A stretch of 64,000 nt of DNA, from assembly GCA_963728145.1 (NCBI GenBank), contig CAVSJA010000007.1, positions 744,001 to 808,000 of the forward strand, written 5' to 3'. The DNA is from CAVSJA01 sp963728145. Its GTDB lineage: Bacteria > Bacteroidota > Bacteroidia > Chitinophagales > Chitinophagaceae. Made by a program: the position numbers and the translations under genes. This document shows positions 42,548 through 51,198 of the stretch, one piece after another (position 1 is the stretch's first letter; each line of letters starts with the position of its first letter). The notes under the pieces were generated by a model. That model was not told where the DNA came from. It ran no database searches and saw only the letters and a program-made list of their open reading frames with translations.

Positions 42548-44459
42548 GTATCAGCGGTTCATTCAGCAAATCCGTCATCTTCTTAAAGAATTCCTTTACT
42601 GAAGGATATTCGTCCGCTGTAAACACAGGCCGTTTGATTTCTAATCCCTGGCGTATTAAGATAGTGTTCGTTTTATCATCGTAACTACTCGTTCTTGAAA
42701 GCTTGATGCTGTTATCCGGCATCACCAATGTCAGCGCTTTTGGTAAACTCTCCAGCTTCAAATCTGGAGGAATTTTAATTTGCTGAGTCACCACATGATT
42801 CATTGGTGATCCAAAATCTATATTGGTAAAGCGGATATCTGCGAGAAAAGGGTTCTTATCAAAAGGAAAGAATAAATCAAGATTTACCATTCTGTAATCT
42901 CCATTAGCGGTTGTAGATACAGTGAAATTATAGCGTTGTTCAAGAGGCAAGGAATCAATTTCAAGATTGCCTACGAGAAGGCTATCGACAGCCAGGTCAG
43001 TTCCTTCGCGCATCAGGTATCCTTCGGTGAATTTGTTTTTACCTTCCTTTTTATAGTATGAAGCGCGGCTCAACCTGGAATAATCGAAGTTACTTGCAAA
43101 CACCGTTCCTTTTATAACACCATCTGTGCCTAATTCACAACTTGCATTTAAGTTGCTTTTCAGGAAGCGTTGATCATCTTTAATGGTGATCATTGTAGGG
43201 TTCTTCTTTGTAAGCAAGAACGCGTTCGTATTCAGTAAATCAAAAGGGATCATTTCCGAAGGTGTTAAAGGATCAATGCCATTAAGTATATAGGTTTTGC
43301 TTCCAATGGAAACGTGTGCGACGACTTCACTAAACTGGCCAAGGAATGGGTAATCCGCACTCACTTTGCCAAAATCTCTATCGCAAACAAGCAAAGGGTT
43401 TACATTAAGGCCTGCATCTTTTAGCAGGTTGATCAGGGTAAGATTGATTTCTCCGTTAGTACCGCCTTTTCTATCCCATACTCTCTTTATCCCGTCTATT
43501 GCATAAAATGAACGAATTCTGTTCCAGGTAAAATTCCTTCGAACAAAATTATGGATCGCCTTCATCTTTTGCAATTCAGATGTGTAAGAAGAAACTTCTT
43601 TCAAAATGTCGATATCTTTTCCAAGATTCTTTTCAATGGCTCTTCCGAAACTCGCATCAATCAACAGTTCCCTACTTAAACCTTCCCAGGTAGTCATCGT
43701 TTTTTGTCTTGACCCATAGGAAGTCATATACTCAGCAATTTGAAATTCCACTCGTTGGATATAGTAACTTGGTGCATCCATATATGGTTCTTCCCTCAGA
43801 CCTGGAATATTGGCCATTGCAAAACTGATTTTGCCTTCGCCCCTGGGACTTTGAACATCTATCGGTAGTAAGGGACTCTTAAATATCTTGTATTGGAAAG
43901 CTGCGCCAGGAAGAATATTGAGATCGTATTTGCTATATAAGGTTGGCAATTGGCGTTGAAAATACCAATCACTTACGTTGCCCCAATGTTTTTTGCGGCT
44001 AATATAGCTGTATTCAAAGATGGTTCCGACCTTGATATTGGGTAATGCGATTTTTACTTCACTAAAAAACTCATTGACCTTATTTCGATAAATCGCCTTC
44101 TTATCCAGTGGAACTGTAAATGGCACGCCATTTCCATCTGTTGTGTGAACGAATCCTTCAATCTCTGATATCTCTTCATAACCATTAGCATGCTGATAGG
44201 TTATAATCCTGTTGCCTGCATCAACTCCGCCTTCCTTAAGGATTTTAATTTTTATACGTCTTGTGGTTATCAGGGCATGCTCTTCATCATGGGTCGATTG
44301 CGCAAAATCCAATAAGACGATCGCGTCTGCTGATTTATCAAAGCTGCATTCTTTCAGATTGCGTTCCTCTGAACTGACCGCACCAAATACAGGAATGTTC
44401 GATTGACCAAATGAATAAGCTATAGGAATGGAAAACAAAAGGGTTAACAGCGTTTTCAT
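42534..44459 (-). CDS. DUF3857/transglutaminase-like protein without catalytic Cys (third of three)
   Basis: The 641-residue product has a signal peptide (about 1-20). A DUF3857 beta domain (about 40-240) and a transglutaminase-like domain (about 270-420) follow, then a beta-rich C-terminal domain. At the place where the enzyme Cys stands (GDCK in the neighbour at 44490) it reads GTNGEINL, so the nucleophile is lost. It is an exported paralogue of the two genes upstream, 30 bases after the middle gene. I expect a binding rather than an enzymatic role. Its C-terminal codons overlap the end of the UbiD gene by 14 bases. Confidence 0.87.
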   Translation of the reverse strand: MKTLLTLLFSIPIAYSFGQSNIPVFGAVSSEERNLKECSFDKSADAIVLLDFAQSTHDEEHALITTRRIKIKILKEGGVDAGNRIITYQHANGYEEISEIEGFVHTTDGNGVPFTVPLDKKAIYRNKVNEFFSEVKIALPNIKVGTIFEYSYISRKKHWGNVSDWYFQRQLPTLYSKYDLNILPGAAFQYKIFKSPLLPIDVQSPRGEGKISFAMANIPGLREEPYMDAPSYYIQRVEFQIAEYMTSYGSRQKTMTTWEGLSRELLIDASFGRAIEKNLGKDIDILKEVSSYTSELQKMKAIHNFVRRNFTWNRIRSFYAIDGIKRVWDRKGGTNGEINLTLINLLKDAGLNVNPLLVCDRDFGKVSADYPFLGQFSEVVAHVSIGSKTYILNGIDPLTPSEMIPFDLLNTNAFLLTKKNPTMITIKDDQRFLKSNLNASCELGTDGVIKGTVFASNFDYSRLSRASYYKKEGKNKFTEGYLMREGTDLAVDSLLVGNLEIDSLPLEQRYNFTVSTTANGDYRMVNLDLFFPFDKNPFLADIRFTNIDFGSPMNHVVTQQIKIPPDLKLESLPKALTLVMPDNSIKLSRTSSYDDKTNTILIRQGLEIKRPVFTADEYPSVKEFFKKMTDLLNEPLILKSK

Positions 44460-44489
44460 ATCAGAGCCTTATGTAATTTATACTTCTGG

Positions 44490-46391
44490 TTAATCGTTCT
44501 TTTTTACAATCACTTTCTGTTGTTGTTCTTTGATGACATCGCTGAAGAATTTCGCTGCATCCTGGTACAGATCTGGAGGGATGGTATTTTTCTTTATTGT
44601 TATTCTGCAGGTCGTGACCAATTCCCTCTTCGCGGCATCAAACTGGTAATTTGATTCATAAACACCAAGCGGATATTCAATTCTTGCAGGCTTGGGGAGA
44701 GTTTCAGCTACATATCCCTCTGGAAGTTTGTAAATGGTTGTATCCGTTTGCACTTGGGGGAATCCAAAATAATAATCTGTCGTGCGATTTTCGACTTTTG
44801 GTAATGCCTGATCCCAGAATTTGTACATCCTCGGACTCAGAAAGTGTTTTGAACCTGCAGTAAAGTCGGGTACTTTTTCATACTTCATTTCTAGCATTAT
44901 CGTTTCGCTACGATTTGCGGCGTTAGCGGTAATTTTCAAATCGTCACCTTGTTTAAAATCAGCCTGGTTGAATAGAAATTCTTTTTTGTCTTCTTCCTTC
45001 GCTTCAAGGAGATAATGCGAAATATAATCTGTAAAACGACCACTGTGAGTCATCCGGAAATTAGCAGAGCCAGAACCATCTTCATCAAGTTGCACTACGC
45101 TATAGGTAGAAATAGTGTTATCGATGGCTTGACTCTTTGGTGTCGAAACCAACTTTCCACCCGTTTCAGTTATCAGGAATGCTTTACGATTTTCCGTAAA
45201 AGGCCCCAGCCTTCCAAAAGGCTGTGTTCTGCTGGTACACTCGAGCCACACGGTATCTTTTCCCTGAGGTACGCAAAGAATCACATGATTGGCAAATACG
45301 TATGGAAAGTTTTCATCCGCCGGCATTTTATTTTCACCGGCATTGATTATCGCATAATTGCTTTTAATATCAACTGCGTTTAGCATCGCCTGCATTATAT
45401 TACTTAATGCCTTGCAATCCCCGTATTTTTTCTGTTCTACAAAATTGGCAGGAAAGGGTTTCCAGCCGCCAATTCCCAACTGAATACTTACATAACGGTA
45501 ATTTTTCTGAAGGTGATCGTAAAGAATCTGAATTTTTTCCACATCTGATTTGGCATCTTTAACAAGGTTGCGATAAAACGCAATTCTTTCTTGAGGAAAT
45601 TTATTTGTTTGTGATATCAGGCTGGTTTGCCATTTCCCAAAACTTTCCCAGCTACTCATATCTCCCACGTAATCATCCATGCTGAATAAGCTGGGTGAAA
45701 TAATAACATGGGGGAAATCTTCAGCTGCAGCTCCAGTTTCCCTGGGTAGGTTTTTGACATTTTTCACTTCCCAGGAATAGGTGACCTGATTATTCTCTTC
45801 TTTTATCACCGGTTGTATAGCGCAACGATAATTCTTGTGACGGACCTTGTTTGTCTTTTGCGTGGTGATCTTATAAATTCTGTTTTGAATGGAACTTGAA
45901 GGGGACTGGGGATAGAAGTCTTCGTACTCCAGGATCCCGGCAAAATTTATCTCATACATTATTTCAATGGTAGCAGGATACTTATCGGTGCGCAGCTGTG
46001 CGTGGATTATCTTATCGTCATTTACTAATGAAATACCATCGCCAACTGATTGTTGTTGAAAATCTCTCTTTCTGGTACGCTTGATGAAATGCCCGAAGCC
46101 ATCGTATAGATTGACTTCTATATCATCAATCTTTCGGAATTTATCAAAATACTCCTCGAACTCCAACCAATATGAGGCTCTCTCATTCAAAATAGTAACC
46201 ACACGCTTAATTGTTTGCTTTCCTTTACCAGGGTTGGTGATTACCAGGTAATCTGATTCTTCGCGAATAACGGAATTCACATTGGTGCGCAGACTATCAG
46301 GGATCAAAAAAACGGCGTACTGCGGCTTGTCCTGTGCATTCAGGCTGCCCATTAAAACAATAGCAATAAAAAGGGATTGGATCTTTTTCAT
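44490..46391 (-). CDS. DUF3857/transglutaminase-like protein with intact catalytic Cys (second of three)
   Basis: The 633-residue product has a signal peptide (about 1-19). DUF3857 (about 45-260) is followed by the transglutaminase core KKYGDCKALSNIMQAML with Cys326. ANHVILCVP with His and WLECTSR with a following Asp/Glu-type residue complete the triad. It is therefore the only one of the three tandem paralogues able to act as a cysteine enzyme (peptidase or amidase). It is exported, probably periplasmic. It lies 21 bases after the first paralogue, in one operon. Confidence 0.9.
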   Translation of the reverse strand: MKKIQSLFIAIVLMGSLNAQDKPQYAVFLIPDSLRTNVNSVIREESDYLVITNPGKGKQTIKRVVTILNERASYWLEFEEYFDKFRKIDDIEVNLYDGFGHFIKRTRKRDFQQQSVGDGISLVNDDKIIHAQLRTDKYPATIEIMYEINFAGILEYEDFYPQSPSSSIQNRIYKITTQKTNKVRHKNYRCAIQPVIKEENNQVTYSWEVKNVKNLPRETGAAAEDFPHVIISPSLFSMDDYVGDMSSWESFGKWQTSLISQTNKFPQERIAFYRNLVKDAKSDVEKIQILYDHLQKNYRYVSIQLGIGGWKPFPANFVEQKKYGDCKALSNIMQAMLNAVDIKSNYAIINAGENKMPADENFPYVFANHVILCVPQGKDTVWLECTSRTQPFGRLGPFTENRKAFLITETGGKLVSTPKSQAIDNTISTYSVVQLDEDGSGSANFRMTHSGRFTDYISHYLLEAKEEDKKEFLFNQADFKQGDDLKITANAANRSETIMLEMKYEKVPDFTAGSKHFLSPRMYKFWDQALPKVENRTTDYYFGFPQVQTDTTIYKLPEGYVAETLPKPARIEYPLGVYESNYQFDAAKRELVTTCRITIKKNTIPPDLYQDAAKFFSDVIKEQQQKVIVKKND

Positions 46392-46412
46392 GACGCAAAT
46401 GATTTAGAAAGA

Positions 46413-48401
46413 TCAGGGATTAGGACTTGTTTTCTTTTTAAATACGATCTGTTCGTTCAATCTTGCGAAAAGCTTCTTATAGAAATCCTTGAATTCAGGA
46501 TATTCCTGCGCTTCGTAATATGGCCTTTTGAAATCAAGGGTAATGCGATAGCTCACCCGATTGTCTTTAACCTCGATCAACCTGCGGAACACAATGCTGG
46601 TATCGGGCATGATCATCATTACATTGGTTGGTGGTTGTTCGAAAACGCAATTCTCAGGTATAGCGACACTACCAACCATTGTATAATGCTGGTTTGCTCC
46701 GAATTCAATTGAAGATTGGCGATTGTCAGCGGTAAATGGATTGTTATCCAAACCGGCGAATAAGTTTAACGTGAAATATTTATAGTCTCCGCTTGAAGTT
46801 ACCGGAACGGAAAACTTGAACTTTTGCTCAAGGGGCATTCCGTCTTCGTCCATGTTTTTGAATTCAATTGTATCGACTTTCAAATTGCTCGCACTCTTAT
46901 TGATATATTGACCCATGAACTTATCCCGCCCTCCTTGTTTCAATGCCTGGAGTCGTGGATTCTTCGCATAGTCAAAGCTGTTGAGGGTTACTTCCCCGCT
47001 GAGAATATCTTTATCATCAACAGTTGCCGCCATGGCCACCATATGTTTCTGGAGTTTGCTATTATCCCACAGGGTAACAAAGCCATTGTTCGCCACGTCG
47101 ACAACAAAAGCTTCTGTTCCCAATACATCATTCGGGATGAGATGAGCGGGATTATATTTCTTTGAAGCATCGAGGATATATACTTCTTCACCGACGCCAA
47201 CATAAACAATCACTTCATTGAATTGATCAAGGAAGGGAAAGGCAGTCATGATCCTTCCGTGATTCCTGGTGCTGGCGAGGATGGGATAAGCTGTAAGGCC
47301 CGCATCTTTTAGCAGGTTCAATAAAACTATATTGATCTCGCCAACTGTTCCTGTTTTTTTATCCCAGGCAGCCTTAGCACTTTCACAATACTTGCTGTAC
47401 GCACCATTCCATTCCATAGTACGTTGAACATACTTATAGATAGCTAACATTTTTTCCTTATCGGATTTTGCAGCGGTAATTTGCCTTTTCAAATCATCGG
47501 GAACTGTCAGATTACGTTTGATTTGCACACCGAAGTAGTCGGCATCCAACAATGTCCTGGTTAAAGAAGGCCAGGTATTCCTCACATCCTGTGCCGGCTG
47601 ATTTGGGTAAACTACCTGCGACAATTGAAACTCTACTCTTTGCAAGAAATCCTTGTAAGCACCCATATAGGGCTCAACTTTGAGTGAGGGTACGGCCTTC
47701 ATCTTATAATAGAATTCATCAGCGCGATAGTTTATAGCATCGCCGGATATCGAGATGGTCTGACGGAGTTCTTCTTTCTTTTCTTCTATTGGAATACTAA
47801 TCAGCTTTTGACTGGTGAATACGAAATACTCTGGAAAGGAAATTCTCAGCGCACTTACTCTGGTTGGAATCTCATCCTGGAAGATCCAGGGGTCAATATC
47901 TGAGTACGCTTCTCTTACGATTGTATAACGGTATTCCAGAACCGAACCTGGTTTTACTTCTGGAAAAGTAAATTTGACTGTTGACCAGTTGCCATCCACT
48001 TTTTGTCTGAAGAATGATTTCTTATCAACCTTTGTTTCAACAATTTTTCCTGATGCATCCAGGTTATAGGTAACCGCATCAACATCGATCAGCTTTTCAT
48101 ATGTATCATTGCTATAATAAGGAATCGTAATATCTGCGTTTTTAAACCCACTTTCCTTAAAGATTTTTACGCGGCTGCGGAATTCTTTTTTCATCGCAAA
48201 AACGTCTCGACTACCACGTTGATATTCCACGACGGCATTTTCAACAAGGATCATGGCGTCAGCATCCTTTTCAAAATCACATTGCTTTAATTCCAGGTCT
48301 GCTTTGTCGATCTTGCCCCATCCGGGTATATCTTTGTCCCGCTGGGCCTGTAACGTTAAAGTAAGCACAATAAGTGCCAGGAGGGTTGCAAGGGGTTTCA
48401 T
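46413..48401 (-). CDS. DUF3857/transglutaminase-like protein without catalytic Cys (first of three)
   Basis: The 662-residue product has a signal peptide (MKPLATLLALIVLTLTLQAQ). A DUF3857 domain and a transglutaminase-like domain follow, where the Cys position reads KTGTVGEINIVLLNLL. It is closest in type to the third gene of the tandem, which carries the same GEIN change. The ATG at 48401 was chosen because it starts the signal peptide; reading 61 codons further upstream gives no sensible protein and runs into the divergent gene. It heads the three-gene operon. Confidence 0.87.
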   Translation of the reverse strand: MKPLATLLALIVLTLTLQAQRDKDIPGWGKIDKADLELKQCDFEKDADAMILVENAVVEYQRGSRDVFAMKKEFRSRVKIFKESGFKNADITIPYYSNDTYEKLIDVDAVTYNLDASGKIVETKVDKKSFFRQKVDGNWSTVKFTFPEVKPGSVLEYRYTIVREAYSDIDPWIFQDEIPTRVSALRISFPEYFVFTSQKLISIPIEEKKEELRQTISISGDAINYRADEFYYKMKAVPSLKVEPYMGAYKDFLQRVEFQLSQVVYPNQPAQDVRNTWPSLTRTLLDADYFGVQIKRNLTVPDDLKRQITAAKSDKEKMLAIYKYVQRTMEWNGAYSKYCESAKAAWDKKTGTVGEINIVLLNLLKDAGLTAYPILASTRNHGRIMTAFPFLDQFNEVIVYVGVGEEVYILDASKKYNPAHLIPNDVLGTEAFVVDVANNGFVTLWDNSKLQKHMVAMAATVDDKDILSGEVTLNSFDYAKNPRLQALKQGGRDKFMGQYINKSASNLKVDTIEFKNMDEDGMPLEQKFKFSVPVTSSGDYKYFTLNLFAGLDNNPFTADNRQSSIEFGANQHYTMVGSVAIPENCVFEQPPTNVMMIMPDTSIVFRRLIEVKDNRVSYRITLDFKRPYYEAQEYPEFKDFYKKLFARLNEQIVFKKKTSPNP

Positions 48402-48486
48402 TTTGGCGAATTTTTGCGTCAAAGTAGAGAAAAAATATCCAAAATTTTCACTATACAAAAGTCGTTTTAAGTAATTACACTTAGCC

Positions 48487-49458
48487 ATGGTTATAAAAAA
48501 TTTTTTGACCCGAAGTTTCGCATTGATACTGTGCAGTATAGCCGCAGTTTCCGGCCCGGCCCAGGCACCCGCGGCAAAGAGCAAACCGGCACAGTCAAAG
48601 GCGTCGGTAAAGACATTTAATACCCTGCTTTATGAGATCAGCGGAAAGGGTTTAAAGAAGCCTTCCTATCTCTTTGGAACCATGCATATTCTTTGCGAAG
48701 ATGACGCAGTGTTGAGCACAAACATGAAAGAGATCATTAAGAACGTTGATAAAATCTATTTCGAACTGGATATGGACAATCTGCAGGAAATGCTAGGAGC
48801 AATGAAATACCTGCAGATGAATGGTGGCGTAAAGATCTCCGACCTGTTAACTGCAGAAGAATACAGTCGCTTTGAAGCGTTCATGAAGAAAAAGGTTCCC
48901 ATCTTCCCAATGTCGATGATCAATCGTTACAAACCAATCCTGGTAACAAGCCTGATCGGCGAACAGGTATTGGATTGTGAAAAAAAGAATGGAATGGAAA
49001 TGGTCATTATGAAAGAAGCCAGGTCACACGAAAAAGACATTAGAGGATTAGAGAGTGCGCAATTCCAGGCCGGATTGTTTGATAGCATTCCATACGAAAA
49101 GCAGGCAAAGGAACTGATGAAATATGTAGATAGTATGGATCACTATGTTGGCGCTACATCCGAAATGGTAGATGTTTACAAGAAGCAGGACCTTAATCGG
49201 ATGGATTCTCTTATCCGTGTCAGCGATCCGGGAATGGATGAATACATGGACCTTCTTCTCTATGGCCGCAATCGTCGTTGGGTAAATTTTATGCCCGGCT
49301 TCATGGCCGGACAAAGTATCTTATTTGCCGTAGGAGCAGGACATCTGCCCGGAGATCAGGGAGTGATCAACTTGCTGAGGAAGAATGGATACACCGTTAA
49401 GCCGTTGAAGAATGATATGAGCGCCCGACCCGCGGGAACAATAAGCAATAATCAATAG
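48487..49458 (+). CDS. TraB/GumN-family exported protein
   Basis: The 323-residue product has a signal peptide (about 1-25, ending PAQA). A TraB/GumN domain follows: LYEISGKGLKKPSYLFGTMHI (GTxH motif), KIYFELDMDN and the late FAVGAGHLPGDQGVINLLRKNGYTV. Members are thought to be metal-dependent proteases or pheromone-shutdown-like proteins; two conserved His/Glu sets are seen. Its last codons (AGTISNNQ) and stop run into a mixed heptad array. Confidence 0.87.
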   Translation: MVIKNFLTRSFALILCSIAAVSGPAQAPAAKSKPAQSKASVKTFNTLLYEISGKGLKKPSYLFGTMHILCEDDAVLSTNMKEIIKNVDKIYFELDMDNLQEMLGAMKYLQMNGGVKISDLLTAEEYSRFEAFMKKKVPIFPMSMINRYKPILVTSLIGEQVLDCEKKNGMEMVIMKEARSHEKDIRGLESAQFQAGLFDSIPYEKQAKELMKYVDSMDHYVGATSEMVDVYKKQDLNRMDSLIRVSDPGMDEYMDLLLYGRNRRWVNFMPGFMAGQSILFAVGAGHLPGDQGVINLLRKNGYTVKPLKNDMSARPAGTISNNQ

Positions 49459-49511
49459 GCAATAGGCAACAAACAATAAGCAAACGATCAATAATTAATT
49501 GATTATTGACT
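49446..49511. repeat. Mixed GGCAATA / ATCAATA array at converging gene ends
   Basis: GCAATAA, TCAATAG, GCAATAG and GCAACAA units change into ATCAATA. TCAATAAT (49488-49495) and ATTATTGA (49502-49509) face each other as a small stem. It covers the stop of the TraB-like gene and lies before the ndk stop. It combines two of the unit types found separately elsewhere. Confidence 0.65.
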
Positions 49512-49521
49512 CCCGACTCAT

Positions 49522-49944
49522 CTAGAATCTCTCCAAACCACTAAAGAAAAAATCTCCTTCAATCTTTGCGTTTTCATCGCTATCGCTTCCATGGATTGCG
49601 TTTTCACCAACTGAATCAGCATATAGTTTGCGAATTGTTCCAGTTTCAGCCTGTGCGGGGTTAGTGGCACCAATGAGTTTACGAAATGTAACAACTGCAT
49701 CATTTTTCTCCAATATAGCTGCTATGATCGGTCCACTGCTCATGAATTCGACCAATTCACCATAGAATGGTCTTTCCTTATGTATAGCATAGAATTCTCC
49801 AGCTTTTTCGGCGCTCAACTTAGTCAGCTTCAGGGAAACTATTTTAAATCCTTCCTTTATCATCCTATCTATGATCGCACCTGCATGACCTTTTTTCATT
49901 GCATCAGGCTTGATCATTGTAAAAGTTCTGTTGCTCATATTCAT
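49522..49944 (-). CDS. ndk: Nucleoside diphosphate kinase
   Basis: The 140-residue product has the full NDK pattern: RTFTMIKPDAMKKGHAGAIIDRM at the start, HKERPFYGELVEFMSSGPI, GATNPAQAETGTIRKLYA and the active-site NAIHGSD with the phospho-accepting His. The cytoplasmic enzyme transfers the gamma-phosphate between NTPs and NDPs. The start is ATG at 49944 or 49938. The -33 element of its promoter seems to be provided by the neighbouring heptad array. Confidence 0.97.
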   Translation of the reverse strand: MNMSNRTFTMIKPDAMKKGHAGAIIDRMIKEGFKIVSLKLTKLSAEKAGEFYAIHKERPFYGELVEFMSSGPIIAAILEKNDAVVTFRKLIGATNPAQAETGTIRKLYADSVGENAIHGSDSDENAKIEGDFFFSGLERF

Positions 49945-49958
49945 TTTTTAATTGGCGG

Positions 49959-49988
49959 CAAAGGTAATGGGCAATAGGCAATAAGCAA
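49959..49988 (-). promoter_or_regulatory. Promoter of ndk with -33 inside the heptad array
   Basis: On the minus strand TACCTTTG (49959-49966) matches TAnnTTTG exactly, 15 bases before the ATG. A TTG at 49986-49988 lies 19 bases upstream and belongs to a TATTGCT unit of the array. Because the array has a TTG every seven bases, spacing is easily met. Confidence 0.5.
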
Positions 49989-50155
49989 TAGGCAAAAGGC
50001 AATAGGCAATAAGCAATAAGCAATAGGCAATAAGCAATAGGCAATAGACAATGGGCAATAGGCAGTAGACAAAAGAGTGGCATAGGTTCTGAGAACATTC
50101 GGACTGATTTGCTAATTGCCAATTGCCTATTGCCTATTGCTTATTGCCTATTGGC
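49966..50155. repeat. Inverted GGCAATA heptad element between divergent genes
   Basis: The left arm (49966-50072) carries about 15 units of the GGCAATA, AGCAATA or GACAATG type. The right arm (50112-50155) carries five or six complementary units (TTGCCTA, TTGCTTA). About 40 bases lie between. It is the longest array in the window and the only clear one between divergent genes. Confidence 0.85.
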
Positions 50156-50173
50156 TTTTTTTCCGCACCTTTG
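50144..50173 (+). promoter_or_regulatory. Possible promoter of the DHH phosphoesterase operon
   Basis: CACCTTTG (50166-50173) matches seven of eight bases of TAnnTTTG, 11 bases before the ATG at 50185. A TTG at 50144-50146 in the right array arm lies 19 bases upstream. The arrangement mirrors the ndk side. Confidence 0.4.
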
Positions 50174-50184
50174 CCCCCGCTTTC

Positions 50185-51192
50185 ATGAGGCCTCTTACGG
50201 AAATATATCCCTTGCTTTTGCAACCGCGGCGCGTTGTTATCACAACGCACCAGAAACCCGATGCTGACGCTATGGGTTCTTCATTGGCTCTTTATCATTT
50301 CTTGCGGCAGTTTGGTCACCAGGTAACTGTAATCTCACCCACTAACTGGGCGCGATGGCTATTCTGGATGCCCGATTGCGATAAGGTGATCGATTTTGAA
50401 AAAGAAAGGGAAAAAGCCGATAAAGCGATCGACAATGCAGAATGGATTTTTTGCCTTGATTTCAATGTGCTTCTCCGTACACGTAATATGGAGCCAAAAT
50501 TGATAGAAGCAAAGGCTGTGAAGATCCTGATCGATCATCATCAACAACCAGATGAAAAGAGATTTGACTATGGCCTTAGTGATACATCAAAAAGTTCCAC
50601 ATGTGAAATGATCTACGACTTGATTAAAGGATCAGGTCATTCAGATAAGATCACAACAGGCATTGCTGAATGTTTGTATGCCGGTGTGATGACGGATACA
50701 GGTTCCTTCCGATTCACTTCTGCCCATGCTGGGGTACATAAAATGGTTGCCGATCTGAAGGAAAGAGGTTTGCAACACACCTCCGTCCATGAAAATATCT
50801 ATGATAATTTCCTGGAAAACCGGCTCCGATTCATCGGTTTTGTTCTGCTGCATCGCATGGATGTTTATTATGAATTCAATACTGCATTGATCGCAATATC
50901 AAAGAAAGATCTTTTGCGCTTTGAAATAAAAACCGGGGATACAGAAAGCCTCGTAAATTATCCGCTAAGCATACAAGGCATAAAACTGGCTGCATTGGTG
51001 ATAGACAGGGATGAGGAAAGAAAATGGAGTTTCCGCAGTAAGGGTGATTTTGATGTAAACAATTTTGCCCGCCAGTATTTTGAGGGAGGAGGTCATTTCA
51101 ATGCATCGGGAGGAAGGAGCAGCGATTCCCTGGAAAGAACAGTTGACCATTTTAGAAAAGTATTAAAAGAAAACGCCTTACAATTACAATAA
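50185..51192 (+). CDS. DHH-family phosphoesterase (NrnA-like nanoRNase / pAp phosphatase)
   Basis: The 335-residue product has the DHH motifs THQKPDADAMGSSLAL, the FCLDFNV Asp, ILIDHHQQPD (the DHH), and VMTDTGSFRF. A DHHA1 domain follows with GGGHFNASGG. It is most like NrnA, which degrades short RNAs and pAp; RecJ-type length is excluded. The ATG at 50185 is chosen. The upstream in-frame extension (PIAYCLLLIAYWLF) is translated repeat. The next gene starts six bases after its stop. Confidence 0.92.
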   Translation: MRPLTEIYPLLLQPRRVVITTHQKPDADAMGSSLALYHFLRQFGHQVTVISPTNWARWLFWMPDCDKVIDFEKEREKADKAIDNAEWIFCLDFNVLLRTRNMEPKLIEAKAVKILIDHHQQPDEKRFDYGLSDTSKSSTCEMIYDLIKGSGHSDKITTGIAECLYAGVMTDTGSFRFTSAHAGVHKMVADLKERGLQHTSVHENIYDNFLENRLRFIGFVLLHRMDVYYEFNTALIAISKKDLLRFEIKTGDTESLVNYPLSIQGIKLAALVIDRDEERKWSFRSKGDFDVNNFARQYFEGGGHFNASGGRSSDSLERTVDHFRKVLKENALQLQ

Positions 51193-51198
51193 ACAAAC

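Noticed and set aside
46413..48584. Longer form of the first DUF3857 protein starting at 48584
   Set aside because: The extra 61 residues precede a clean signal peptide and overlap the divergent TraB-like gene. The ATG at 48401 is better.
49966..50155. Possible CRISPR array
   Set aside because: Units are 7 bases and directly adjacent, without spacers, and no cas gene is present in the window.
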